DNA from: Polytrichum commune
Taxonomy: Eukaryota; Streptophyta; Polytrichopsida; Polytrichales; Polytrichaceae
DNA length: 64,000 nucleotides
Direction of reading: 5' to 3'
NCBI GenBank assembly: GCA_950295325.1
Contig: OX485807.1
Location: 49,506,440 to 49,570,439 of the forward strand
The position numbers and the translations under genes are program-made. Under the pieces are notes generated by a model that had not been told where the DNA came from, ran no database searches, and worked only from the letters and a program-made list of their open reading frames with translations. Below, one piece after another: positions 45,901 through 57,310 of this stretch (position 1 is its first letter; every line of letters starts with the position of its first letter).

Positions 45901-46402
45901 TTCTGTACATTGTTGGTTTCCTCAAGGTTGCGGAGATGAAGATGGTGGGGGTGGCCCAAGGTGTACCAAAGGGAAGAGGTTGCGAGGGTGTTGTGTAGTA
46001 GGTATGGGGTTGGGCTAGGTTGCCTAGTGGTGTATTTGGGGTGCAATGATTGTTATTTTCATTAATTATAGAATTTGTAGGCTCTTTGGTAGAGGAAAGT
46101 GTGGGTGTGTGTGTGTGAGTGTTTTGGGGGTGGGGGGCAAAGATTTGGAGACATGGAATGTTCACGAATCCTCCTAGTTTGGTTGCTAGGGTAGAGAGGA
46201 TGCCTTTGTATATGGCATTGAGTTGGCCATTGTTGTTGAGTGCTTGGTGAGTTAGGTGCCTAAGGTTTGGGTGTAAGAGACTTTGAGGGAGGTGATGCCA
46301 AGGGCCGTGAAGGTTTTGGGGTAGCAACGAGATGATCATTGGAGTGCTTTTGGAAGTCCACATATTTGTTCGGAAAATCTCATGAATCATTTATCGAATG
46401 CA
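42951..46402. other. 3' flank of BBD and intergenic sequence
   Basis: 43.0-43.4 kb is probably the BBD 3' UTR. Beyond that no gene was recognised. Minus-strand frames at 45893-46390, 45504-45764 and 44743-45150 are Thr/Pro/Asn-rich without a known domain. They may be eroded retroelement gag-like sequence, but I cannot support it. Confidence 0.4.
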
Positions 46403-46415
46403 TTTATTTGGGGGA

Positions 46416-46778
46416 GATAGATAGATAGAAACTCCAGTCCCTTTTTAGCAAGGGGCCGGCGTGAATAAAGTGTCCGTTCGTAATGTCAATGACCCGATGC
46501 CCACTGGACAAGGGGACATTGGGACAATACTACTCTCCCCTTTCGAGGATGGACACTATAGTGACACACAATACTAGTTCCTAGCTAGCCACAAGTGCCT
46601 TGAAGATACCGGACATGGTATCCCCCCAAAGGGCTTTGAGGTACCCATACACAACAAGGTCCAAGGACCCCCCACCATAGTTGGGTGGACTAAGGTGGTG
46701 AGCACCACGCCGGCATGGGGAATAGAACCCACAACCTCCTCATTGGGGGCCATGAGCCCTAACCACCAAGCCAAGGCC
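46416..46778 (-). mobile_element. Full-length SINE, family 1 (363 bp), reverse
   Basis: It is collinear with 31841-32208 in inverse orientation, and the internal A and B boxes are conserved. The 3' tail is (GATA)n (46416-46428). Perfect 13-bp target duplications, TTTATTTGGGGGA, lie at 46403-46415 and 46779-46791. It is highly similar to the other full copy, so the two may be recent. Confidence 0.92.
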
Positions 46779-46795
46779 TTTATTTGGGGGACTAA

Positions 46796-47924
46796 GGGGC
46801 GGTTTACACTATGGACCATGAAGTCGTCCCACGTAAGAGGCCTATTTTGCGTGGGACGACTTCCATGGTCCGAGTTACTAAAATATTAGTTTTCATGGTT
46901 CATGGGCCCTTCATTAGGTGTAAACCGAATGTGGACCAAGAGGAATGACCACACACCAAAAAGTGAAGGTGCTGATTTTTTTAATACATGCCCAAAAAGG
47001 GCAATTTTGAAAAAAAATTAAGTTTGATCATTCCTTGTCTTCTCTTGGGCTTCACTTGTCTTCACTTGTCTTCACTTCTTGTTAAATGTGTCGAAGATGT
47101 GGCTTGCAAATCTTCTCACAACAATTTCTTTTAAATAAAATAAAATAAGCAATTTAATTTGTACATGCTCAATGTAATTTACATGTGACATGTACCTTGT
47201 GTTGTCACTACACTAAATAGGATATTTAGTGTTTAATTATATTTAATGTTGTTACCACCCTAACTTGCTCAACACTAATTTTCAATTCTTTCATAATTAA
47301 GGTTAGAAGATTTCCCATTGCACTTCTTTTGACTACCCTGATCTACAATCACTAAACCACTACAGATTTTTCTTTTTTGTTTTGCAACTTCATTTTGTAA
47401 GAATATTGGGGTGTGTAATATACCGTTGGAAAGGCATTTTCAAGACCTTTCCAATGGTATATTACAAGCCCCGAAATTCCAAACATTACATTTGGTAGAC
47501 CAAAAAAACAAATATGCACTTGAATTCTTGAGTTCTAGATGTCCCGCATTGTTTGGTGAAACACGTGTGAGCCGGTTTAAGAGGTAGGGCAAGGTAGTGC
47601 TGGTATGTCTCATGGGCTATGGTATAATTAAGGTGCTTAAAAGGTAGATTCATTAAAAATTTATTGAAATGGTATTTTTGACATGGGCCCTTGCCTTTTC
47701 CTACTAGACCACCTCTCTTGCATATCTCAACGCAAAACCCGTTGGACCATGTCAGTGCATTTATTAGGCCTTAAAAATTATATTTTGGGGACCTCGACCT
47801 CCATGGTCCCTCTGCCATTTTTTCCTTAGTGTAAACCGAAGTTGTCCCGGGAGAACTTCAACAGCCAATCAACTGCCTTGCAGAGCCCTGGTCCAACTTC
47901 ATGGTCCATAGTGTAAACCGCCCC
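46796..47924 (+). mobile_element. MITE family B, complete copy (1129 bp)
   Basis: The TIRs are perfect over about 29 bp, beginning GGGGCGGTTTACACTATGG and followed by ACCATGAAGT. The target TAA is duplicated (46793-46795 and 47925-47927). Both subterminal regions contain palindromes: GAAGTCGTCCCACG paired with CGTGGGACGACTTC at the left, and a GAAGTTGTCCCGGGAGAACTTC-like one at the right (split here to stay brief: GAAGTTGTCCC / GGGAGAACTTC). A central hairpin with 21-bp arms (TGTAATATACCGTTGGAAAG) is at 47413-47465. It has no transposase frame. It sits 4 bp from the SINE target duplication. Confidence 0.9.
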
Positions 47925-47927
47925 TAA

Positions 47928-48815
47928 GAAATGGGCCATGTGAAAGGAATAGGCAATAGATGATACTATCAGGGTATGTATCATGTGGAGTCTTTCAACA
48001 AATGTTGGGGATGTGTGCAACTTGGCAGATTTATTGGCATTGAAGGAATACCACTTGAATGGGTATAGGTAGAATAGTAGAATAGTACTACTCTACTCTA
48101 TTGTACTCTTTTGCATTCATCCTACATTTCATTAGAGTAGAGTAGAGTGGCAATGAATAAGAAGATAGAGCCTCTCATAGTGAAGTTGCTTGTTTTACTT
48201 TACCCTAGGTGTCGTGGTACACTTTTATGCTATTTAGTGTCACATAAACTACTCAACTACGCAACTATGCAACCTAAACATATGTATAGTTGAGTTGAGC
48301 ATTCGATTCCCATGTATGAAGGTGAATAACTAGCAACATTTAGGTGCACACTAGAATCTCAGAAGAATGTAAGACTAAATTTTGGATCTTATCAATTGAA
48401 AGAGAAAATTCCAAGATCAAAATTATCCATAAAGTAAAGCAAATGAAACCATGGGTTTAGTCCCAAACCACGAGTTTATGAGAATTAACACAAAGTCACT
48501 CAAATTATCTTAATGCTTAAATTATCACACCCAAAGAATAATGAGTCCCATGCGCATACCCTATTTTAGATCCTTACATTCTCTCAAAAAATTTGAAGTG
48601 AAAAAAGAAGGTCTTAAAAGTTTCACCCAACTTTCACAATAGACTTTGAAAGACGATGAGCTAACAAGCTCTTAATAGAATTTTTTTTCTTAAAGAAGGA
48701 CCAAACCCATAGTCCATCCCTCTTTGAGGAACTTTACAGATAACTCTATTTGAGTTCCCAGACTTTTCTCCAGCTTACATGGGTGCCAGCTAGGCCAACA
48801 GCCTTTAAAAATCTG
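47928..48815. other. Intergenic, upstream of the GST gene
   Basis: A small TAGAGTAG-type inverted repeat lies at 48070-48160. No gene was seen. Confidence 0.4.
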
Positions 48816-49051
48816 ACGTGGCAAATGTGGCAGCGGACAACAGAGAACCCCCAAATGGTCGACGATGGATCCCTATTGGTGCATGCCCTGCCACTTTAGG
48901 ATATTCCTCATCCACTAAAATTCCATCCGCAAATCAAACGATGTCACCAACGATATTCATCCAGGTCGCCTGGTGGTCACCCGCTGCATTTGCACGTGGG
49001 CAGTAATTTCTGCCCGATTAAACACGTGTAATCCGTGATTCTCAACACGTG
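48816..49051 (+). promoter_or_regulatory. G-box cluster upstream of the TCHQD GST gene
   Basis: Three CACGTG hexamers lie at 48993-48998, 49023-49028 and 49046-49051 (the last reads CACGTGGC), and an ACGTGGC core lies at 48816-48822. They are 160-220 bp (and ~390 bp) upstream of the ATG at 49211. G-box/ABRE elements bind bZIP and bHLH factors in light, ABA and stress responses. That this cluster controls the GST gene is inferred from position. Confidence 0.5.
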
Positions 49052-49210
49052 GCATCACTTGGACGGGCACTGACGGGCTCCCCTGTTCTCCTGCTACCGG
49101 CCCCCTGTTATCGTTCCCATCCTTCACTCTCTCTCGGGACACGAAAGAAAAAATTCTGCTGAAAAGCTTCGAAGTATTTATGCACTTGGAATAGTTCGCA
49201 GGTCGCATAA

Positions 49211-52200
49211 ATGGAGCAGATTCTGTGTCGCAGCATTGTGACTGCTGCGTCGTGCAAACTGTTATCGGCTCCTGCGGCGAGAGGAGTGCAAGGAACTCCA
49301 GCAAGGAGCTGTTCGCTGTTGCGAATCTCGAGACGAAAAAACTGTGGCGAATCGTTGACCTCCCGAGTTCTGGTATCGGGGGAAAGTGCAGAATCGGTTC
49401 ATGGGTGGAGGACTACAGGTGGCGGTCTCATCGTAGGGCTCGGTGAGTGTTCGCATTAGTTGGTTGGTGGTGGTTGCATATTTGGTTTGTCTGCGGTTGT
49501 TTTGGGCATGCGAATATGTGTATGTGTGGTCTCAACGTGTTAAACGAATTTTGAAAGACTCTTAAATATGAGTGATTTCAACACAGAGCAGATGCCTGTG
49601 TGACTGTTTCCCTGGGCGAGGGTTCGCATTTTAGGCGGTCTCGACGAATTCTGAAAGATTCTAGAATATAAGGGGAATCCAAACAGAACAGGACACTGTA
49701 TGACTAGTTCCTTGCGTTGAGGATTCGCAATTTGGATGGTCTCAAGATGTTGAATGGATTTTAGAAGATTCTCGAATAGGAGGGGATCCAAATCATAGCA
49801 GAAACCTGTGTGACTGTTCCCATTGTGTTCGATATAATATTTCTGTAGAATGAGAGATGTGTCAGCCTCGGGTTGATAGAGAGGTCGAGGAATTTATAAC
49901 TTTGGGAATGTGGAAATGGGTATTTCTATCGAAGATATCTGGATTGGCTGTGGCCTCCGTTTTGGAAAAATGCTCCTGGATCAATTGGTATTCCTTCAGC
50001 TGTGGGTTGCTGAATGTCATCTCCAATGCAATACATCGCTCTTAATGTGGACCAAAAGAAAGTGGTCTATGCTAAACCTATGTGTAATTAAAGGATCTGA
50101 ATTTCTCGAACATGAGCTATTGTTTTGGGAATGCTGATTTTGGTGCTGCGCTCCTCGCGTGTGTTTTGTCAACACTTCGAACGAATTTTGGAACATGTGG
50201 GGATTCAAAACAGAGAGAAACAGAGGAAAACAGAATAGAACCCTTTGTGGCTCTTCCCATCTTGTTCGAAGGAACTTCTCTGTTCGGGAAGAGGTGTTTG
50301 AGCCACGTGGTGATAGAGAGGTTGAGGATTTGCAACTAGTCGGAATGTGGAATTGGGTATTTCCAAGCTACGACACCTGGATTGGTTATGGACTCTGTTT
50401 GGAATTACGATAATTGTTTTGGAGCTTCCTTCAGCTAAGGATTGCTAGAACATTTCTTCAAGCAATATCTCGTTCTTGATGTGGAGCAAAGGAGAGTGGT
50501 GTATGCTAAACATATATGTAAAATTGACGGTTTAAATTCCTGGATGAGAAGAGTGGTGAATAGGGTATGTGACGCCCTGGATTAGTTTAAGGGCATTGCA
50601 ACAATAGTAAGAAATCTAGCAGACGTTTTCTGGGATATAATTTGTGTATTCTGTTAAGAGAATTGCATTACCCACAGGAAGGAGAAATAGGTGTTATGGT
50701 ATCAGGTCTTTGTGTCGGTTTTTGGATGTATGTACTCACAAGATAGTTTTTAAAGAAAATCTTGGATTTCTGTGTACAAATAATTTGCGAAGGTTTCATT
50801 ACACTGCAGCTCCTGCTTGACATATAGGTTTGGTTGTGTCTTTGACATGAAGTTGCTATTTGTAGTCAATGTAAATAGTTTACATGTCGTTGATCTTGTT
50901 GTGACATTATTCAACAGAGAGTTCATGCTCCCTTTCCATTTGCAGTCTTTCACTGTATCCTTAGATTCACCTCGAGTTCGCACTGTTTTGTCCTCACCCT
51001 TGCTCCTTTATGCCTGGGTTAAGAGAACGACTTCACAGAACTGAATAGCGTTCTGAGTGAGATCCAAGTGGATTGTCGGATTTATTTTTAATACAGATCA
51101 GCTTGTTAATCGATTTTTTGAGCTGATATATGGATTTCTTATGGTAGCAGGAGATTCAAAGGTGCAGAGGAGGGCAGTGGTGAGGCACTGCGCTGCTGCG
51201 TGGCTTGTTGTGTGCACGGCAGCCATGGCTGATACAGCCCGGGCGCAGCCTAGCGGTACGTGTAACAATTCTAAAACTCTTCCTCCGCCTGAAGGGCTTT
51301 TGAAAACTCTTTGTAAAGTTAAGAAAGAACCTCAAAGGATGATTTGGAATAGTAAATTCTGACATACTCAAATTCTTGCTCAAGGTTTGATAGTGGATGG
51401 TGGTTTTGTATTCTGGTTGTCCAGGTTCGGATGGTGCTTCCACGCCGGGGAATCTGGTGTTCTACAACTATCCTCTTGCATTCAACCCAGCAAAGGCGAA
51501 GCTCGCATTGGAGGAAAAGGGTTTGAAGGTGATCATCTCCTTCACACCACAAAGACTAAATAAAGTCACCATATCTTCTGATTTGTTTACTGTTGGCGTG
51601 TAAGGTTTTTTGCACCATGATGTGTTCTTGTGATGTACAAATGCAAGCTGGCGTTGAGAAGCTCATGTATTTTTCAACATTTTATAGCTTAAATGTTTTT
51701 TCGGAAAATACATGAGTTCTCTTAGGCTTTAAAATACATGAGCTCATAATTTTCGTACAGTGCAGTGTAATCTGTTTTCGATTTTATATTGGATGGTCCT
51801 TTGCCTAAAGTGGTACTACGTAGATTATCTTTGCTGTTGTGTAGTTGTAAGCATTTCCTGTTTCACTCAGCAAACTGAGAAGCTTGTGTGGACTTTGGCT
51901 TGGAATGTAGTACACTGAGAAGAGAATTGACCTGTTCAATGGAGATTCGTTGAGCCCCGCGTACTTGAAGCTGAACCCAAGCGCCACAAGTCCAACCCTG
52001 GTGGCTGGAAAGGAGGTATTGACAGAGTCCTTGGCCATCATAAAGTGAGCATCTCTCTCTCTCTGTAAATATTTCAATAAATTCATGTATTTTCCAAGAT
52101 ATTATAGCCTTAAAAACACGTGTAACAGGAAAGCAGATAAAAAATAATACTTCTAAAAAGTGTTGGCCAACCTCTGCGGGTGCTCCAGATACCTGCCACC

Positions 52201-53243
52201 CAGGGGTAGAGTTGGAGCCTCACATTCAGATGGATCCATTGTAATCTGCAAAACTGCTGAAATATGTGATGCAGAGTGGTTATGGTGGTTCACAGTGATT
52301 TTAAATTCTTGCCTTTGCTGAATTAGTAAAGGCGAAGAATGATGATGTTTTGGAATTTCTCCTTTGCTGAATAGTAGTGGTTGAGAATGATGCTGCTTTG
52401 GGATCTCCTGTTTGCTGAATCAAGAATGGTGAACAATGATGTTGTTTCGGAGTCTCGAGTCTGCTAGATCAGTAATCGGGTTGAGAATGATGTTGCTTTT
52501 AAATGATGTATTTTTGGAATCATGCGTTTTCTGGAATAGTAATGGTTGAAAATAATGTTGTTTTGGAATCGTGCTTTTTCTTAAACTTGTATTAGACCTG
52601 AAGAATGAAATCAAGATGGCGTGCTTTTCGTTACAACAGGTGGGTGGACGAGCAAGGGACGCCTCTAGGTGGCGACAAAGTGGACAGGCGTTTCGTGTCC
52701 GAGTGGCTCCAGAAAGTGGACGCCTGGGACGGCAATCTGTTTGCTTCCGCGAACAGTCCCGGTGGTGGTCCGATCGAAGCCGCCACCAAGTTCAAGATCA
52801 AAGTCGCAGAGGCGAACGCGAAGCGCAACCCGGACCTGGCTGAAACCTACCAGGAGAAGATTAGGACGATGAACAAGGTGATCAATGACCCGAAAGACCC
52901 TGCCAAAGCCACGGCCAACCGGCAGCAGCTGATCGACCTCCTAAACGAAGCTGAGAGGCGGCTCAGTGCAGATTCCGGATCCAACAAGTTCCTCGCGGGG
53001 GCTGAGTACTCGGCTGCAGACGTGATATTCACACCCGTCATCTACCGCCTGTTCCTGCTCAAGAAGGATTCCGAATATTTCACGTCGCGCCCCAACATCA
53101 AACGCTACTACGAGGAGCGGATCAAGAGCCGGCCGAGCTACCGCGCCGTGTTTGCCGTGTCCGACAGCACGTTTGGGTCCGCGACGACCATCTTGCCTGC
53201 AGTTGGCAAAATTTTGTTCTCAAATCTCACAGGAAACTATTGA
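49211..53243 (+). CDS. TCHQD-class glutathione S-transferase with bipartite plastid leader, five exons
   Basis: The exons are 49211-49442, 51151-51255, 51425-51528, 51911-52044 and 52640-53243. All junctions are GT-AG and phases agree, giving 392 residues. Residues 1-78 are a Ser/Arg/Ala-rich leader with few acidic residues before 46, like a chloroplast transit peptide. Residues 84-109 read RRAVVRHCAAAWLVVCTAAM, then ADTARA: a twin-arginine motif, a hydrophobic core and an A-x-A cleavage site, i.e. a thylakoid Tat signal. Residues 122-205 are the thioredoxin-fold half (LVFYNYPLAFNPAKAKLALE, LKLNPSATSPTLV, LTESLAII). The helical half (210-370) has KFLAGAEYSAADVIFTPVIY and KSRPSYRAVF, and matches TCHQD-type GSTs, which lack such a leader as far as I recall. 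The usual N-terminal Ser/Cys region appears replaced by Ala/Asn-Pro. Function and true location are inferred. Confidence 0.8.
49530..50560 (+). repeat. Degenerate repeats inside GST intron 1
   Basis: Three ~100-bp units start near 49530, 49638 and 49738, with shared words GGTCTCaAcGtgTTgAA, GAAAGATTCTaGAATA and CTGTGTGACTGTTcCC. A larger diverged duplication also links 49740-50110 with 50165-50560, sharing GATAGAGAGGTcGAGGA, CTGGATTGGcTaTGG, TCTTgATGTGGA and GTGGTcTATGCTAAAC. It is non-coding. Confidence 0.65.
52310..52590 (+). repeat. Five ~50-bp degenerate tandem units inside GST intron 4
   Basis: Units begin near 52316, 52366, 52413, 52462 and 52531, with consensus TTGAGAATGATGTTGTTTTG preceded by GCTGAATcAGTAATGG. 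The array ends just before the splice acceptor at 52639. Confidence 0.7.
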
Positions 53244-53439
53244 GAATCTACAAGACTCTCCATTCTGCTTCGGCGACCAGCACAATGGCCAAGAATCTGG
53301 TCTTGGTCTAATCTAGGGGCTAGCACCTGAGTAGCGCATCCTTTTGTGCCATCTTTGTATCTTTATGAAATTCTTGTACATGATTTTGCAGTCAACAACA
53401 CTTGTCTAAGGAAGACATGTGTAAATTGAACACACCGAT

Positions 53440-54300
53440 AATTTGGACATCTATATTTGAGTTAGATGTGGATCTAAGAACTGGCACCACAAAGGCATCA
53501 TGTGTTTAAGAGAGGTTGGATTACGTGCTCAAAATATGGTAACCAGTCTAGGTTCAGTAGTCAACATGATTGGAGGGACCTCTATGACCAGTTATTGCAG
53601 ATGAGAATCCTGACTTTTGATATTGAATATGATATTCACATAAGCTTCGAAAATCACGAGGAAAATAGCTATGGTTACAATGTGGATTTGCTCATCATTA
53701 TGTACTAAGGGTTGCTTTACACCTAGAGGCCGGGCCAATTCCCCTTGAGGCCGATTGCATGAAATTTCAGCCCCTTTTAGGTCGGAGGCCGGCCTCAACC
53801 ACATATTATAATAAGACTATAATGGGGGCCAATTTTTTCATATGTAAAGGCCTTAGGGCCAAGAAGATAGGCCAATTCAATAAATCTAGCATAATCCAAC
53901 GGATCTAGCATAATCTAGGATAGAGCCGTTCATATTTTCACATAATCCAATGGATATAGTTCGTTGAAAAAAACATATAATAATAATAATAATAATTTGT
54001 TTTTTTAATTGAAATGTGACATTGGGCTCGAGGCCAAGAATTGCCCTTCCATTTTGGGTGCACCCAATTCAATGAGCTTGGCCCATGTCATACCATGTAT
54101 TTTTTGATTAATTAAAAACTTCATACCACCAAATTGGCCCGGCCTCTAGGTGTAAAGGGGTTGGGATTGATTTCAGCCTTTTGACCAATCACAAGTGAGG
54201 ATTTCAAGCCTCTTACACAACGAATTGGCTCGGCCTCTAGGTGTAAAGCGGCCCTAATTGCGATCTTCATATCCTATGAGAAGTGGATAAAGAGAGAAAA
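53440..54300 (+). repeat. Dispersed repeat E, copy split by MITE F
   Basis: 53440-53708 and 54255-54300 form one continuous repeat E copy when the MITE at 53709-54254 and one TAA are removed. Confidence 0.6.
53709..54254. mobile_element. MITE family F (546 bp)
   Basis: The left end GGGTTGCTTTACACCTAGAG and the inverse of the right end, GGGCCGCTTTACACCTAGAG, continue alike for about 33 bp (GGCCGgGCCAATTC). The target TAA is duplicated (53706-53708 and 54255-54257). A second copy of the CCGGCCTCTAGGTGTAAAG word lies inside at about 54142. It has no coding frame. The terminus resembles families A, B and C. Confidence 0.88.
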
Positions 54301-54942
54301 TTATCTGTATAAGGGATGTCTATCTATTTTACTTCCAAAGATTTTTGAGAGAGATTTGTGTGCTTTTGCATGGTTCCATGCGCGTATCTGAAATGAATGA
54401 TACTTCTAAAAATTATATCAGAATGAAGAAATCATTGCATTCAATTGGAATAGACCTGTCTCATTTGCAGGTTATCAAGTTTGAAAACATACTACACTAA
54501 ATCTTGTATTTAGTGTCACCAATTCTATCTGTCTTGCTTAATACTAATTGTAAACTGCCCATGTAGTGTCACTAACACTAAATGCGAACCTAACATTCTT
54601 TTGTCATTCCCTGTAAAAAACAATTTGGGCATTATAGGTTTCACAATGTTGGAATTAATATCAGTTACTAATTAACTGATATCTTATCAAAATTTCAATC
54701 ATCTATGACAATACTTATAAGCTACTATAATGAAAAATATGCCATTAAATACAATATTTAGTGTAGTATTTATTGTCATAAAATCAGCCTCATTGGGGCC
54801 TATGAGAGGGTGCCATGTAGATGACATACAACCCTAGGCTATTTATGTTTAAATTACTAGTGCTTGAATGAAAGATTCGCCATCTTCCTAGTTGCACAAG
54901 GAAACTCATAATCTACCTCCCCGTAAAGTGAACGCGTTTTCC
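54258..54942. other. AT-rich intergenic sequence
   Basis: Repeat E tail, then sequence with several short 'TACACTAAAT...TTTAGTGT' words. No gene was seen. Confidence 0.4.
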
Positions 54943-54950
54943 TTTTGCTC

Positions 54951-55438
54951 CAGAGCCCAACATTGGGTGCCCATGCCCATGCCCACCCATGCCCATGGGT
55001 TTTGGGTGGGCATGGGTGTGCTATTATGTTCATGGGCGGGCATGGGTGGGCATGGGTGCGATATTATTTTTCATGGGTGGGCGTGGGTGCGATATTATTG
55101 TTCATGGGTGGGCATGGGCTATAGCAAAGCATATTGAATGAGCTCTCATTCAAATGTTTTCGCCGGTTGCGTGGAGGACCGGACTGTGTTACATGCTGGA
55201 TTACTCTACTAACCCCTTATGACTTTCTCTTCTCAAAGTAGTGAAGTTGAAAGCTCCAAAATACAAAAGCCACTGGGCAAGGTTGACTACATTGGCACAA
55301 TTTTTGAATATATGGGTGCAATTTTTGAATACATGGGCACAATTTGAATAGCATGGGTGGGCATGGGTGGGCATAGGTCGCTGCTGATGGTCATGGTCTG
55401 GGTATGGGTACAAATTCGAAGGGAAATGTTGGGCTCTG
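54951..55438. mobile_element. Non-autonomous hAT element carrying a CCCATG minisatellite (488 bp)
   Basis: The ends are CAGAGCCCAACATT and its exact inverse. The 8-bp target TTTTGCTC is duplicated perfectly (54943-54950 and 55439-55446). Arrays of GGGTGGGCATGG-type words fill both subterminal regions (54968-55120 and about 55312-55405) in mirrored orientation, with a non-repetitive middle. No transposase frame. Confidence 0.9.
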
Positions 55439-55446
55439 TTTTGCTC

Positions 55447-56484
55447 TGAACACATCTTGGCGTTGGCTTGTCTAACCTAAAAACGAAAAAGAAAAAGAAA
55501 AAAAAGAAACTCATATTTTGCTACAGCTTGAGAGCTAAGACTAAGGTATGTGGGTGTTATTTGGTTCCTTTTTCATGTTCTCCAACTTAAACTAAATAGA
55601 TTTGCACAACAAAACTCGTGTTGCATTCCCAAATCTAAGCAAAACATCTGCAAAAATTGGATTGAAACCCAAACCTCCCTTGATATAGTTATGGTTATTA
55701 GAAGTGTATGTTTGTTGATTTCTTAATTGGACACATAAGTCCTCCCAATTGTGTCCACTATTGAGTGTAGAGTGATTATTAATATTTGAAAACATAGTTT
55801 ATTTTATACATTCTTCTTTATGAAGTTTATTCTTTGATCCTCACTGCACCACATACCAAATCAAATATAGGGGTTTGATTAAGAAAACAAGCCACTCAAG
55901 ATCCATATAGAGTAGAGGCACCTATCACCAATTACTTAAGAGATTATGCGCCAGATCTGGAGAAGCAGAAGGCGGTGCATGTTTCACCCGTGTAGGAAGA
56001 TAGAAATTAGGACAACTGCAATTCTTTTCAGTAATTTTATTCCTTAAATTGAAATTATTGTAGATTTTTGAAACCAGGAATTGGCCCGAACAAATTACCA
56101 ATGCCTAGACTTTGCCATAACTTCCCATTCCTCCTCACTTTAGCACTCAAAACCAAGACACGTGTCATGACACTATTGATTCCGTCTAGATCGAAATCAA
56201 TCCTAACATGATCAAAATCCAGTCCTAGCATGATCAAAATTCTGGTACCCTATAGATTGCCGATGGGGTCTTGATGGAGAATAAGCACCTCTACTATACC
56301 TTAGGTCGTAACCTAGTCACCGTGCACACATTGGCGAGCTGTCATTGTCCTCGGGACGGAGTACTGACCCCATGCATGCTTAAATATAAGCGTCACTCCT
56401 TCACCTGGAGCACATATAGAGTATAGTTGGGATGATGCGTCCTTGAGGCGATTGGTGACAAGGAAACAGTCGCTAGAGTGAACA
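55447..56484. other. Intergenic, no gene seen
   Basis: Unique-looking AT-rich sequence. No shared repeat was recognised. Confidence 0.4.
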
Positions 56485-56984
56485 TGGCCACTTCACACAC
56501 GAGCCAAGAGCCGTGACCATGAAATTGTGACAGCCCAAAAGAAAGTGTCCAAAGGCTGTCCCAACACACCTCCAAACTCATGTAGTGTGGTCACGGACCC
56601 TCTAGTGTAGTGTGAAGCCATATGTGACCGGGCCCTCAACCAAATGCTATTTCAACGAATGTCTATTCATGCAGGTCCTCGCACATGATAAGGATAGAAC
56701 AAAACAACGGTTCTGAGTGTTTGGAGTGCCACGGTCTCCCGGTTTTGTGTTAGGCCTACCTCCAAGAGGTGGTTTTTGAAAACGGTCCGAGTGACCGTGA
56801 AACATGATCCATTGGATGCCATGTAGGAATCCATGTAGACTTTACATCCATCTTGCATTCACATACTGCGTTGGTCCCTCAAGCGTGGTGTGAAGCGAAT
56901 ATGGACCGGCTCCGTCTTTTCCACCAATGAGAGTGCTTGAAGTGAAATGGTCACGGGCTCTCAGTCTCGTGTGTGAAGTGGCCC
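56485..56984 (-). mobile_element. MITE family A, complete copy in reverse (500 bp)
   Basis: It starts TGGCCACTTCACACACGAGC and ends GTGTGTGAAGTGGCCC|TAA. It is collinear with other family A copies. The left flanking triplet is ACA and the right TAA, so the duplication is not intact. Confidence 0.82.
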
Positions 56985-57310
56985 TAAGATACGCATGGCC
57001 TGTTGGATACGCACATGGACACAAATACTAGCCTAGCCGCCAGAGATTCATTAGCAATTTCTCACAAAGCTTTTCAATAACGTCCCTCTCCGAACGTGAG
57101 TGAAGTTTTGTGGTCATCTGAAAAGCTTCCTATGCCTGGCTGACTCTACTACGTTGCACGATTAGCTTCAAACAATGGAAATTACTGTAAAGGATGATCA
57201 TCTGGCAGACAATACACTGACATATATATATATATATATGAAGATCGCGATGTCTGACCTAGGGATCTGTGCAAAAGGATCACTAGGGGCCACTTCACAT
57301 ATGAGATTGA

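Noticed and set aside
45893-46390. A 165-codon minus-strand open frame, Thr/Pro/Asn-rich
   Set aside because: Low-complexity composition, no recognisable domain and no splice or neighbour support. It could be eroded gag-like sequence, but this cannot be shown.
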